DNA of 64,000 bases, taken from Methylomonas sp. (GTDB lineage: Bacteria; Pseudomonadota; Gammaproteobacteria; Methylococcales; Methylomonadaceae). The stretch spans positions 248,001 to 312,000 of the forward strand of contig PERU01000001.1 in the NCBI GenBank assembly GCA_002928965.1, given 5' to 3'. The translations under genes and the position numbers were made by a program. The stretch's first letter is position 1, and each line of letters begins with the position of its first letter. Below the pieces are notes generated by a model. That model was not told the origin of the DNA and ran no database searches. It worked only from the letters and a program-made list of their open reading frames with translations. Below, piece after piece: positions 1 to 8,184 of the stretch.

Positions 1-3
1 CGG

Positions 4-978
4 TTAAGGGTGAGTTTGGCGGTTGGCGTAATGTAAACAAATAAACAGAAAAAATTGTGTACCAAATATTAAATTAGCCATCAGCAAATGGATTGGTTGC
101 GAAACGGCCGGAAAGCCGAGTCTATCAAGGCTTACTCCAGCCAAAATGGCCGTCACGATTAAACCGATCAATAGGTAAGCTACTTTTAACAACAAACTGT
201 TTTTTTCAACGTGTTTATGAATTGTCCAAATCAGCCATAAATTGGTAAACAAAATCAGCGATGAAAAGGAGCGATGTACGTAAAAAATAATCGGGAAGCT
301 ATCTCTCCAGTATTCGCGATCAATATAGCTATGTTCATGCGCGATAAAATCCACAGCTTCACGCACTTGTGTACCCATGGCGACTTGTATCAGTGTCATG
401 GTTATGGCGATTTTGAGTACCAGTCTAAACCGTGGACTGACCCAGTCGGCATTGATGGTTGACAATAGCGGTTTCTGTGAGCGACTGATGGCGTAAATCA
501 GTAAGGCCACAATGAATAGGGCTAACAACATGTGCAGGGTAATCATTAATGGCTTTAAATTGCTTGCTACCACAGCCGACCCCAGCCATCCTTGAAAACC
601 GACTAGCAAAAAAGCCAATACAGCCAGATAAAAAGTAGGCTTATCTGCTTTCAAATAAATACGGGATGACCAAGCGGTCAGGAATATCAGAAAGCCAATA
701 GAGACTCCAACGAGTCGATTTGCATATTCCGTCCAGGTTTTAACAGGATTAAAGGTGGTGTTTTCATAGCCGTGGGCATAGATTTCGTGATAATTGGCTG
801 GTAATTGCGATTCGTCGGTGGGTGGTACCCATTGACCAAAACAGGTTGGCCAGTCAGGGCAGCCCATGCCGGCTCCTGATGCGCGAACAATGCCACCGGC
901 CAGGATCACAAGGTAAACCGCAAAAATGGTCAGGGTGCCTAAACGACGAAAACGAGTAGCGGCTTGTGGATCTATCAT
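4..978 (-). CDS. ctaA: Heme A synthase (CtaA/COX15 family)
   Basis: Membrane enzyme that oxidises the C8 methyl of heme O to the formyl group of heme A for cytochrome aa3-type oxidases. The 324-residue protein has about eight hydrophobic segments, an external cysteine pair in CPDWPTC (C40, C46), and family His positions in LHMLLAL, YVHRSF and PIHLLMAN. The motif usually written ExxHR reads EYANR (84-88), so the first conserved His is Asn; from family knowledge, an Asn here occurs in a branch of bacterial CtaA, so this is probably natural. The gene is complete, with its stop at the very edge of the window. An HDOD gene lies 5 bases upstream on the same strand, suggesting cotranscription. A heme O synthase or oxidase gene would be expected beyond the left edge. 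Confidence 0.94.
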   Translation of the reverse strand: MIDPQAATRFRRLGTLTIFAVYLVILAGGIVRASGAGMGCPDWPTCFGQWVPPTDESQLPANYHEIYAHGYENTTFNPVKTWTEYANRLVGVSIGFLIFLTAWSSRIYLKADKPTFYLAVLAFLLVGFQGWLGSAVVASNLKPLMITLHMLLALFIVALLIYAISRSQKPLLSTINADWVSPRFRLVLKIAITMTLIQVAMGTQVREAVDFIAHEHSYIDREYWRDSFPIIFYVHRSFSSLILFTNLWLIWTIHKHVEKNSLLLKVAYLLIGLIVTAILAGVSLDRLGFPAVSQPIHLLMANLIFGTQFFLFICLHYANRQTHP

Positions 979-983
979 GACGA

Positions 984-1826
984 TTATAAAAACATGGATT
1001 GAGCGAGTTCAATTTCTTCCGAAACACCTTCAATTTCCAGGATTTCAGCATCGGCTTGTAATCCCAGTTTGGCAAAGGCAGGTACAGTAGCCCAGTCGAC
1101 ACGGCAAGCAGGATGGTCTGTACCGGCTATGCTTTGTAAAAAAGCAACCTGTACAAGATCGACATAATCGGCAGGGCCATCGTGTTCGCGTTGAAAATCG
1201 ACATATTCGGATGCAACCAGTTTCAACTCTTTCGGAAAATTCCAGGTTTCCATGATCAGTTTGCCGACGTGAGGATGTGCTTTTTCCAGGAGTTTTTCCA
1301 GTCTTGATGGGCTGTCTTTGAACTCAGGTATTTTTTCGACCAGGGTTAAGATCGGTAGTTTGCCGATTTGATGAATCAAGCCGGCCAACATGGCTTCATC
1401 GGGATTGAGTTGTGGCACAAAAGCAGCCAAAGCTCGGCTGATTGCAGAAACGTTGACCCCTTGTTCCCAAATAGTCCGAAAATAGTGTTCTAAGGTTGCT
1501 GTCGTCGGTTTGAACATCTGTTGCATCACCAGGCTGGTGATCAAAGTTCGGATGGTGCTGTTACCCAGTCGTGTTACTGCCATCTGAATGTTTTTGATTT
1601 CATTGGCACCCCGGTAAAGTGGGCTATTGGCAACCTGAATCAAGCGGGCAGACAAAGCAGGGTCTGTGACAATCATATCAGCCAATTCAGCGGCAGAAGC
1701 ATCGCCTTTGGAAACGGAATCTCTCACCTTCAATGCAATGTCGGGCAACGTAGGGAGTATCAGTCGGTTAGCTTCTAATTCGGTTTGGACGTGAACCAGG
1801 AAGTCTTGAACAGATTTAAATTGCAT
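984..1826 (-). CDS. HDOD domain protein
   Basis: A 280-residue soluble protein made almost entirely of one HDOD domain, a catalytically inactive relative of HD hydrolases often found in bacterial signalling. The family signature is visible as LPTLPDIALKVRD near residue 25, TDPALSARLIQVANSPLYRG near 60, and a conserved helix IQMAVTRLGN near 80. The canonical HD metal pair is absent, as expected. It lies between ctaA (5 bases downstream) and ygfZ (15 bases upstream), all on the minus strand, so it may be transcribed with them. A second HDOD protein is encoded 1.4 kb away on the other strand. Ligand and partner cannot be told from sequence. Confidence 0.9.
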   Translation of the reverse strand: MQFKSVQDFLVHVQTELEANRLILPTLPDIALKVRDSVSKGDASAAELADMIVTDPALSARLIQVANSPLYRGANEIKNIQMAVTRLGNSTIRTLITSLVMQQMFKPTTATLEHYFRTIWEQGVNVSAISRALAAFVPQLNPDEAMLAGLIHQIGKLPILTLVEKIPEFKDSPSRLEKLLEKAHPHVGKLIMETWNFPKELKLVASEYVDFQREHDGPADYVDLVQVAFLQSIAGTDHPACRVDWATVPAFAKLGLQADAEILEIEGVSEEIELAQSMFL

Positions 1827-1841
1827 GCTTGCTCTTTCCGG

Positions 1842-2753
1842 CTATTGAAAAGCGATTAAGTTGATTGGGGTGTGGTCATGATTATCCAGTATAAGGGTTT
1901 TTAAACTGTCATCAATAGTTTGTAGCACTATCAGCATGCGGGTATTTTGGTCTAAGCCCTGCATAGCTACAATGTCTCCACATTTCGTTTGTTTTTCCGC
2001 ATCTAGCACCGTCAATTCAGCATGGGTAGGTAGATTGACATGGCATTCTGCCAAGTAAAGCTGGCGTTTTGATTTGCCGAGATAATGGGTGCGAGCGACG
2101 ATTTCCTGGCCGGTATAACACCCCTTATTAAAACTGATGCCGCCCAGTTGGTCGATATTAAGCATTTGTGGAATGTAGTGTTCGGATTGGGCGATGTCAA
2201 ACCACGGGAAGCCACTGGATATGTCTTGATAGCGCCATGTTCCCAGGCTGTCATCCGGAGCATCATTAAAAAACGGGGGGTCGCCAGCGTTTAAATTTAC
2301 TATACACAGGAAGCGGGGTTGTTCAGAAGGCAATCTAATCCACGTCAAGTTTTGCCTATGAAGGCAATCAAAGCTCTGATCAGGCAAAACTATCGGTGGA
2401 TCGACTTCAGTTCCAGACATGCCAAACAAACTTAAATCTGCAGAGATGCAGAGTGTAACTTTGGAACGTAGTACATACATCTGCAACTTTTTACGCACTG
2501 TCTCCGCTAAGCTTTCGGGTAATATCAACCAGAAGCCTATTGGGGTTTTTGCAACTATGAGTGTACTGATTACTCGGCCTTTGGCGTTACAAAAAGCAGC
2601 AATACTGGCCTTGCTTTCTGAAATATCATTGATATTACAGGTTAACTGTCCTTGCAAAAATTGAATGGTATCTTCCCCGGATACCTCAATTATTGCCAGA
2701 TGGGCTAAATGATAAACAACGTTTGAAAGTGGGGTTTGAAGACACATTGACAT
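1842..2753 (-). CDS. ygfZ: YgfZ/GcvT-like folate-binding protein
   Basis: Tetrahydrofolate-binding protein of the GcvT fold that helps assemble or repair certain Fe-S enzymes. The diagnostic YgfZ signature with its essential Cys is present at residues 210-217 (KGCYTGQE), followed by IVARTHYLGKSKRQL. The length, 303 residues, is normal. The next codons after the first Met include a second Met at residue 3, so the start could be two codons later. It diverges from a YgfX-like gene across a 75-base intergenic region that probably contains both promoters; ygfZ and ygfX neighbourhoods are commonly linked in gammaproteobacteria. Confidence 0.93.
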   Translation of the reverse strand: MSMCLQTPLSNVVYHLAHLAIIEVSGEDTIQFLQGQLTCNINDISESKASIAAFCNAKGRVISTLIVAKTPIGFWLILPESLAETVRKKLQMYVLRSKVTLCISADLSLFGMSGTEVDPPIVLPDQSFDCLHRQNLTWIRLPSEQPRFLCIVNLNAGDPPFFNDAPDDSLGTWRYQDISSGFPWFDIAQSEHYIPQMLNIDQLGGISFNKGCYTGQEIVARTHYLGKSKRQLYLAECHVNLPTHAELTVLDAEKQTKCGDIVAMQGLDQNTRMLIVLQTIDDSLKTLILDNHDHTPINLIAFQ

Positions 2754-2828
2754 GAATGGCAGCGAAGGTTGAGTATTTGGCGTATAAAATCTATTCTACA
2801 CTTAGGTTAATTGAAAATTTATCCCTAA

Positions 2829-3263
2829 ATGGTACAAAATTTATCGCTATCCCAGAATTTTGAAATCAAACCATCCCATCAACATGAAAAGCTGTTTGAC
2901 CTTTTACATCTTTTAGCGATATTGGCCTGCAGTCTGAGTTCATTGATACCGGGCTACAAAGTGGCTTTGGTTTGTTTGATTATCATGTTGAGACTGATTG
3001 CAAATAGGCGATGGCATCACAACAGTTTTCAGTTGAGATTCACTCATTTTTCAGGATGGGAAATGGCTTTCGGACACAATGATTACAGGAAAGTAAAAAT
3101 TTTAGACACTACCGTTGTCACACCCTTTGTGATTTTTTTGCATTTTCAGGCGCAAAATCAACCGGCCAGTGCTTTGCTGGTTATGAAAGACTCGTTAAGC
3201 AAAGATGATTTTCGTCGGCTTATCGTAAGACTTAAACTTTCCGGACATGAGCAAAACCGATGA
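2829..3263 (+). CDS. YgfX (CptA)-like inner-membrane protein
   Basis: A 144-residue protein with one hydrophobic hairpin (roughly residues 24-55) followed by a short cytoplasmic domain. The C-terminal pattern LLVMKDSLSKDDFRRLIVRLKL matches the ending typical of YgfX, where an Asp-Ser/Ala-Leu segment precedes FRRLRVRL. In E. coli YgfX is described as the membrane partner of SdhE (YgfY) and as a cell-division-affecting toxin. No sdhE-like gene is seen next to it here. It overlaps the following HDOD gene by 4 bases (ATGA-type junction), so the two are probably translated together. Identity is by pattern only, hence moderate confidence. Confidence 0.68.
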   Translation: MVQNLSLSQNFEIKPSHQHEKLFDLLHLLAILACSLSSLIPGYKVALVCLIIMLRLIANRRWHHNSFQLRFTHFSGWEMAFGHNDYRKVKILDTTVVTPFVIFLHFQAQNQPASALLVMKDSLSKDDFRRLIVRLKLSGHEQNR

Positions 3264-4123
3264 TAGGCAGCATTAGTCAATCAGTGCAATTACAGATTAA
3301 TCAGATTAAGAATCTGCCTGCTTTGCCAGAAGCCAGTGTCAAAATTCTAGAAGCGATTAACGATCCGGATATTGAAATTAGAAAACTTGTCAATGTAATT
3401 TCATTATCACCCGGCTTGGTGGCTCGCTTGTTAGGCTTGGCCAATTCAGCTTTTTTTGGACAAATACGCCAAATTGACGACCTGGAAACTGCAGTTGTTC
3501 GGGTCCTGGGTCTGCAGCTGGTGAGAAGTCTTACGCTTGGTGTCTTGCTGAATGTACAGTTAGATCCCAAACAGTGTAAAGGTTTCGATAGTCTATCTTT
3601 TTGGACGTATTCACTAATGACAGCTGTTGCTGCGCAAAAACTGGCTGATAGGGGCAATTGGCAAGGTTTATCAGCAGCTAACGCCTATACCAATGGATTA
3701 TTGCTGAATATCGGCTTGTTAGTGATGGCTTATATTTTCCCCAATGAACTCGATGACATTTTATTGAACGAGTCGAAAAATTTTCTGCAGATCGAAACGG
3801 AAATTCTGGAGGGCATCGGTTTGACGCATTATCAAATGGGCTATATGCTTCTAAAAAAATGGCAAGTGCCGGAAATGTATCAAACTGCATTACAGGACTT
3901 TGAAAGTGATGATGTAGCGGTGATAAAGTCTGATCTTTATCGCTGCATGCATGCCAGCCAGCAAATTTGTAACTTAATTCTTTATGAAGACTTTGACCAA
4001 GACAGGATTTCGCAAATAGCTGAGCAGGCGAATCTGACGGCTGAAGCGGTTTCTATGGTTTTTAATGGGCTGCTGGAGCACAAGGAAAATATTCAAAGGT
4101 TGGCGTCTGAAATGAGAAATTGA
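3260..4123 (+). CDS. HDOD domain protein
   Basis: A 287-residue HDOD-domain protein. The core is recognisable in LPALPEASVKILEAINDP (residues 20-37), SPGLVARLLGLANSAFFGQ (about 50-67) and a conserved AVVRVLGLQLVRSLTLG helix. There is no metal-binding HD pair, and no attached output domain. It is sandwiched by translational overlaps: 4 bases with the YgfX-like gene upstream, and 4 bases with a GAF-GGDEF diguanylate cyclase downstream. Coupling to a diguanylate cyclase suggests a c-di-GMP signalling module in which the HDOD protein is a partner or adaptor; this is inference from the operon only. Confidence 0.91.
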   Translation: MIGSISQSVQLQINQIKNLPALPEASVKILEAINDPDIEIRKLVNVISLSPGLVARLLGLANSAFFGQIRQIDDLETAVVRVLGLQLVRSLTLGVLLNVQLDPKQCKGFDSLSFWTYSLMTAVAAQKLADRGNWQGLSAANAYTNGLLLNIGLLVMAYIFPNELDDILLNESKNFLQIETEILEGIGLTHYQMGYMLLKKWQVPEMYQTALQDFESDDVAVIKSDLYRCMHASQQICNLILYEDFDQDRISQIAEQANLTAEAVSMVFNGLLEHKENIQRLASEMRN

Positions 4124-5322
4124 TGAACGAAAATATGCTACTTAATCTGGGTCATGAATGGGATGGAACAGATGTTCAGGATTTAATTGTTGATCTTGTT
4201 AATGCATTGTCAGCAGTCAAATCGTTATCCGAAATCAGTTGTGAAATGGCCGATGAAAAGACTGTTATCCGGCTAGCCTTGTCGTGTTTACTATCTAATC
4301 AGGATATTGAAAAATGTTCTTTTTTTATTGTTGATGACAACAATATATTGCATAACGTAACTGGCATCAGTATTGATGAGCAAGCTGATCTATCAGGGTC
4401 CTTATCTCATATACCCATGTATTTTCGTCTTGGTGAAGGTATTATCGGCACCGCCGCAGCTACAGGCGAAATGCAGCACTGCAGCAATTGTCATGAAGAT
4501 GAGCGCTTTACGCAAGGACGAAATGATTTAATTTATATGCCAGGTTCGGTCATTTGTACGCCGGTGTTTACCTTGCATAAAGAGTTAATCGGCGTATTAA
4601 ATGTATCCCATCCACAGCCCAATTATTTTACTATTTGGCATGTGCGATTACTTCAGGTTTTTAGCAATATATTAGGTCAGTTAATCACTAATCGCAGATT
4701 ATTTCAGCAAATGGAAGTACAGATTGTCTCCCGAACTTCTGAACTAGAACGTTTGGTAGAAGAGACGCAACGATTGAAAGACTATTATGTAAACATGTCC
4801 ATGCAGGATCAGTTGACTGGATTACATAACAGGCGTTACTTTTACGAACAAGTGGAGATTGCCTTAGCCCAGCAGAGCCGGTATCGTTATCCATTTTGTT
4901 TATTGATGATGGATATTGATCATTTTAAATTGATTAATGATCAATTTGGTCACGCCTTTGGTGACGAAGTATTAGTTGCTGTGGCGGATTCCCTTAAAAA
5001 TCAGGTCAGAAGCACTGATATCTTAGTGCGCTTTGGAGGGGAAGAATTTGTCATTATTTTTGTTAATACCAGTTGTGATAACGGAAAAAACTTTGCAGAG
5101 AGAATTAGACGAAACATTAAAAGCTTAAAGATACACAATGCCGGTTATGACGTGGAGTTAACCATGAGTATTGGTTTGTATTGCGTTGCCAATCGGGAAG
5201 ATTCAAATGATCAAAAATTCGATATAGATCAAATTATTAACTTTGCTGATACGGCATTATATCAAGCAAAAGCCAATGGGCGTGATAGAGTAGAAGTATT
5301 TGAAAAGTGTACCAATAAATAA
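4120..5322 (+). CDS. GAF-GGDEF diguanylate cyclase
   Basis: Makes cyclic di-GMP from two GTP. An N-terminal GAF-like sensor domain (about residues 45-195, with LGEGIIGTAAATGE near 104 and a Cys pair CSNC at 121-124) is joined by a helix to a GGDEF domain (about 225-395). The active-site signature is GGEEF at 306-310, a functional variant, and an allosteric inhibitory I-site RSTD sits at 297-300, five residues before it. Substrate and metal residues are visible in LMMDIDHFKLIND (262-274). There are no membrane segments, so it is cytoplasmic. Two adjacent ATG codons overlap the stop of the upstream HDOD gene; either could start translation. Confidence 0.95.
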   Translation: MMNENMLLNLGHEWDGTDVQDLIVDLVNALSAVKSLSEISCEMADEKTVIRLALSCLLSNQDIEKCSFFIVDDNNILHNVTGISIDEQADLSGSLSHIPMYFRLGEGIIGTAAATGEMQHCSNCHEDERFTQGRNDLIYMPGSVICTPVFTLHKELIGVLNVSHPQPNYFTIWHVRLLQVFSNILGQLITNRRLFQQMEVQIVSRTSELERLVEETQRLKDYYVNMSMQDQLTGLHNRRYFYEQVEIALAQQSRYRYPFCLLMMDIDHFKLINDQFGHAFGDEVLVAVADSLKNQVRSTDILVRFGGEEFVIIFVNTSCDNGKNFAERIRRNIKSLKIHNAGYDVELTMSIGLYCVANREDSNDQKFDIDQIINFADTALYQAKANGRDRVEVFEKCTNK

Positions 5323-5373
5323 TATTTAAAATAGTTTTATATAAGATTGGTTAAGATTATTAGGAGTTATCTG

Positions 5374-5697
5374 ATGGTTTTTTTTAAAAAAATTATAAGT
5401 TTTTTATTGCTATGCTTTCTGATGGTTTTTTCTACTTTGGTTTCAGCTGATGAGCGTGCTGAAATACAAAAACGGTTGAATGAACAAGTATTGGATAAGG
5501 CATTCAGTGTTGAGAGTGAAGCAAATTTAAAATCTTACATCGAAGATGCAACCAAAAGAGGTCTACCGCCAAAATCAGAGCCTAGTAAATATTGGCGCCG
5601 AGGCTATACTTGTGGCGATTTAAGACGTTATTCCTGGAATGATTATAGGGATTGCAGGTATTTTAATAGTTATTATGGTTACAATTGGCCATATTAA
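5374..5697 (+). CDS. Small exported protein of unknown function
   Basis: A 107-residue protein beginning with a clear signal peptide (KK, then a run of Leu/Phe/Val to about residue 24, cleavage near VSA-DE). The mature part has a charged helix and a C-terminal Tyr/Asp/Arg-rich tail with two Cys. I chose the ATG at 5374 because AGGAG lies seven bases upstream (5362-5366); a TTG 27 bases earlier lacks such a site. It stands between the diguanylate cyclase and the TraT-like gene on the same strand. I do not recognise the family. Confidence 0.68.
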   Translation: MVFFKKIISFLLLCFLMVFSTLVSADERAEIQKRLNEQVLDKAFSVESEANLKSYIEDATKRGLPPKSEPSKYWRRGYTCGDLRRYSWNDYRDCRYFNSYYGYNWPY

Positions 5698-5741
5698 TAT
5701 AAATTTTAAAAAATCTTTTGACATTAATTTTGGAGATATAC

Positions 5742-6503
5742 ATGTCGGTTTTTCGGACAAAATTGATTAACTTTGTGGGTTCTATGACAGTAGTTTCCTT
5801 GTTGGCCGGGTGCGCTGCAGTGCATACCTCCATAGCAAAAAAAGACTTGGATGTGCAGACCAAGATGAGTGACACCATTTTCCTGGACCCCGTTGGGCCG
5901 GACAAAAGACAAATTTATCTGGATGTACGTAATACCTCTGACAAGACTAACTTCGACATCTTGTTGCCTATTAAACAGTCGCTACAATCCAAAGGCTATA
6001 TCATTTCCACTGATCCTGATGCTGCACATTATTGGTTGCGTGCCAACGTACTTAGTGTAGACAAGGCAAGTCCGACTGCTGCTGAATCTGCTCTGCATTC
6101 TGGTTACGGTGGCTCCTTGGCTGGTGCTGCTGCTGGTGCAGCAATTGGCGGTGGTTTAGGTGGTTGGTCAGGCGCTGGAATTGGTGGTCTGGCTGGCGTT
6201 GTCGTGGGTAGCGCGGTTGAAACCATTGCGGATGCAGCTGTAAAAGATGTGACTTTCATGGTCGTTACTGATATAGAAATCGCCGAAAAAGCTAAAGAGG
6301 GTGTGATAGTCAGGCAAGATAGCGAGCAAGATGCCAAGCAAGGCATTGGTGGCTCCAGAAGACAAACATCTTCGGAAGTTAGTGATAGAAAAAAATATCG
6401 CACTCGTATCGTCAGTACTGCAAATCAAGCTAATCTTGAATACAACGAAGCGGCACCGAGCTTGACTGCTGGTCTGGTGCGGTCGATATCCGGAATGTTT
6501 TAA
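5742..6503 (+). CDS. traT: TraT-like outer-membrane lipoprotein
   Basis: A 253-residue lipoprotein: basic N-terminus, hydrophobic stretch, and lipobox LLAGC with the lipidated Cys at residue 24. The mature domain matches the TraT complement-resistance / surface-exclusion family: it has the Gly/Ala-rich segment (about residues 118-165, GGSLAGAAAGAAIGGGLGGW) that forms TraT membrane-associated helices, and the VSKKDLDVQT-like opening SIAKKDLDVQTKM. TraT is classically carried on F-like plasmids, but chromosomal homologues are known; no other transfer genes are present here. The ATG at 5742 has GGAG eight bases upstream and is preferred to an upstream in-frame ATG at 5718. A hairpin follows the stop. 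Confidence 0.83.
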   Translation: MSVFRTKLINFVGSMTVVSLLAGCAAVHTSIAKKDLDVQTKMSDTIFLDPVGPDKRQIYLDVRNTSDKTNFDILLPIKQSLQSKGYIISTDPDAAHYWLRANVLSVDKASPTAAESALHSGYGGSLAGAAAGAAIGGGLGGWSGAGIGGLAGVVVGSAVETIADAAVKDVTFMVVTDIEIAEKAKEGVIVRQDSEQDAKQGIGGSRRQTSSEVSDRKKYRTRIVSTANQANLEYNEAAPSLTAGLVRSISGMF

Positions 6504-6513
6504 ACATCATCAA

Positions 6514-6544
6514 ATCCCTGACCCCAAATTATGGTGTCAGGGAT
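6514..6544 (+). terminator. Hairpin after traT-like gene
   Basis: Perfect 9-bp inverted repeat ATCCCTGAC (6514-6522) / GTCAGGGAT (6536-6544), extendable by two G-C pairs across one mismatch. It sits 11 bases after the TraT stop. No uridine run follows on this strand, so it may be a weak or factor-assisted terminator. Confidence 0.5.
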
Positions 6545-6552
6545 GTCTTCGC

Positions 6553-6580
6553 TAGACATTAGACCCCGCCCTAGTATAAT
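6553..6580 (+). promoter_or_regulatory. Putative sigma-70 promoter of ychF
   Basis: TAGACA (6553-6558), 16 bases, then a perfect TATAAT (6575-6580), about 64 bases upstream of the ychF start. Five of six -35 positions fit the consensus. Confidence 0.6.
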
Positions 6581-6643
6581 CCCGCCCATTTTGTACCTGA
6601 TTAACACAGGTTTTATCTCTCTATACTTTAAAGAAAATTTAAT

Positions 6644-7735
6644 ATGGCACTATATTGTGGAATTGTGGGTTTGCCTAACGTGGGTAAATCGACATTATTC
6701 AATGCGTTAACAAAAGCTAAGATTGCAGCCGAAAATTACCCATTTTGTACTATTGATCCGAATGTAGGCGTGGTGCCCGTGCCAGATCCACGAATGGACA
6801 AACTGGCTGAAATCGTCAAACCAGAAAGAGTGTTACCAACAACCATTGAATTTGTAGATATTGCTGGCTTGGTTGCGGGCGCATCAAAAGGTGAAGGTTT
6901 GGGTAATCAGTTTTTAGGGAATATCCGTGAAACTGATGCAATCGTGCATGTTGTGCGATGTTTTGTAGATGACAACGTTATTCATGTTGCCGGCAAAGTT
7001 GATCCTGTCAGCGATATTGAGGTTATTAATACAGAGTTGGCGTTGGCAGACATGGCCTCGGTAGAAAAAGCCCTGCAAAAAAGCTCAAAAGCATCAAAAT
7101 CTGGAAACAAAGATGAATTGGCTAGAAAAGACGTGCTTGAGCGAGTACTTGAGCATCTCAATGCCGGCGAGCTGGTCAGAACATTGGGTTTGTCTGAAGA
7201 TGAGACAAAACTCATTAAAGAGCTTTGCCTTATAACGCTTAAACCTACGCTTTATGTTGCAAATGTTCAGGATGATGGATTTGAAAATAATCCCATGCTG
7301 GACAAAGTGCGAGCCTATGCTGAGAATGAAGGGTCTAAAGTAGTGTCGGTTTGTGCGGCAATAGAAGCCGAGATTGTTCAGCTGGAAGAGGCTGAAAAAC
7401 AAGAGTTTCTTGAAGATTTAGGCTTGGAAGAGCCAGGTTTGAACCGTGTTGTTAGGGCAGGATATGAACTGTTAAATCTATCTACCTATTTTACTGCCGG
7501 TGTAAAAGAGGTTAGGGCTTGGACCATACCCGTTAATGCGTCAGCCCCTCAAGCAGCTGGCGTTATTCACACGGATTTTGAAAAGGGCTTTATTCGCGCA
7601 GAAGTAATCGCCTATGAAGATTTTATAGCTTATAAAGGTGAGCAAGGTGCAAAAGATGCAGGAAAATGGCGTCTTGAAGGTAAAGAATATAAAGTTCAAG
7701 ATGGTGATGTGATGCATTTTAGGTTTAATGTTTGA
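6644..7735 (+). CDS. ychF: Redox-regulated ATPase YchF (OLA1 family)
   Basis: Universally conserved P-loop protein of the Obg/OLA1 group that prefers ATP to GTP and associates with ribosomes. The Walker A motif is at the N-terminus (GLPNVGKST, residues 9-17), switch II as DIAGLV near 74, followed by a helical hairpin insertion (about 120-200) and a C-terminal TGS-like domain ending [10 protein letters not shown]. Length 363 matches the family exactly. A near-consensus promoter lies upstream. Its stop codon overlaps the -35 hexamer of the promoter serving the downstream tRNA. Often ychF sits after pth; that gene is not here. Confidence 0.96.
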   Translation: MALYCGIVGLPNVGKSTLFNALTKAKIAAENYPFCTIDPNVGVVPVPDPRMDKLAEIVKPERVLPTTIEFVDIAGLVAGASKGEGLGNQFLGNIRETDAIVHVVRCFVDDNVIHVAGKVDPVSDIEVINTELALADMASVEKALQKSSKASKSGNKDELARKDVLERVLEHLNAGELVRTLGLSEDETKLIKELCLITLKPTLYVANVQDDGFENNPMLDKVRAYAENEGSKVVSVCAAIEAEIVQLEEAEKQEFLEDLGLEEPGLNRVVRAGYELLNLSTYFTAGVKEVRAWTIPVNASAPQAAGVIHTDFEKGFIRAEVIAYEDFIAYKGEQGAKDAGKWRLEGKEYKVQDGDVMHFRFNV

Positions 7736-7760
7736 CAGTAAGCCATTCACTTTTTATAAT
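7732..7760 (+). promoter_or_regulatory. Consensus sigma-70 promoter for the tRNA gene
   Basis: TTGACA (7732-7737), exactly 17 bases, then TATAAT (7755-7760): a perfect consensus match. The -35 box overlaps the ychF stop codon. The tRNA begins 23 bases after the -10 box. Confidence 0.85.
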
Positions 7761-7782
7761 GCCCATCTTTGATTAGCTTTGT

Positions 7783-7859
7783 GGCGATATAGCTCAATCG
7801 GTTAGAGCGCGGGATTCATAACCCCGAGGTTCCAGGTTCAATTCCCGGTGTCGCCACCA
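7783..7859 (+). tRNA. tRNA with CAU anticodon (Met, possibly Ile2)
   Basis: Full 77-nt cloverleaf with encoded CCA (7857-7859). The acceptor stem pairs GGCGATA with TGTCGCC, the D-arm region is AGCTCAATCGGTTAGAGC, the anticodon loop is TTCATAA giving CAU, and the T-arm holds GGTTCAATTCC. The fully paired acceptor excludes the initiator type, which has an unpaired first position. Elongator Met is most likely; an Ile2 tRNA (lysidine-modified CAU) cannot be excluded by eye. Confidence 0.92.
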
Positions 7860-7867
7860 TTTAAAAC

Positions 7868-7900
7868 AAGGACTTGCGTTAATTCGCTAGTCCTTTTTTT
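7868..7900 (+). terminator. Rho-independent terminator after tRNA
   Basis: AAGGACT (7868-7874) pairs with AGTCCTT (7889-7895); after one mismatch an inner GCG/CGC continues the stem around loop TTAATT, and seven or more T follow. Position just after the CCA end fits tRNA termination. Confidence 0.85.
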
Positions 7901-8040
7901 ATGCCTTGTCGCAATTTTGCCGCACTCAAAAACAAAAACCCACAAAGAACAGCAAAAACTAGCCCGTTAAAATAGGCTTTCAGGAATTGCCGGGTTTGTG
8001 TTGGGTGGTTAGTTTCGTCTGCTTTGGATACAGCTAACAA
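7879..8040 (-). other. Possible small membrane ORF or gene remnant in a 324-base gap
   Basis: The stretch between the tRNA and the PfkB gene holds an uninterrupted minus-strand reading frame of about 53 codons from a TTG. Its translation has a polar N-terminus, one strong hydrophobic segment (FNGLVFAVLCGFLFLSAAKL) and a basic tail, the shape of a single-pass small membrane protein or the C-terminal anchor of a lost gene. There is no ATG, no ribosome-binding site upstream, and its end overlaps the tRNA terminator. The frame continues upstream about 17 codons to a stop. I see nothing else in 7901-8184. Confidence 0.25.
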
Positions 8041-8184
8041 CTTAGTGGTATTGACCGGGGCAGGTGCTTTCGAAGCTTGTATAGCGCAGCACTAAAACGA
8101 ATGTGTTAGAACTAACCGATTAGCGTGTCTCGATAAGTTCAACCCGAATAACTTTATCGCTTTTGGGTTTAGTCTATGTTCGAT

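Noticed and set aside
5742..6503. TraT as a sign of an integrated conjugative element
   Set aside because: No other transfer, relaxase or integrase genes and no attachment repeats are near; a chromosomal lipoprotein is simpler.
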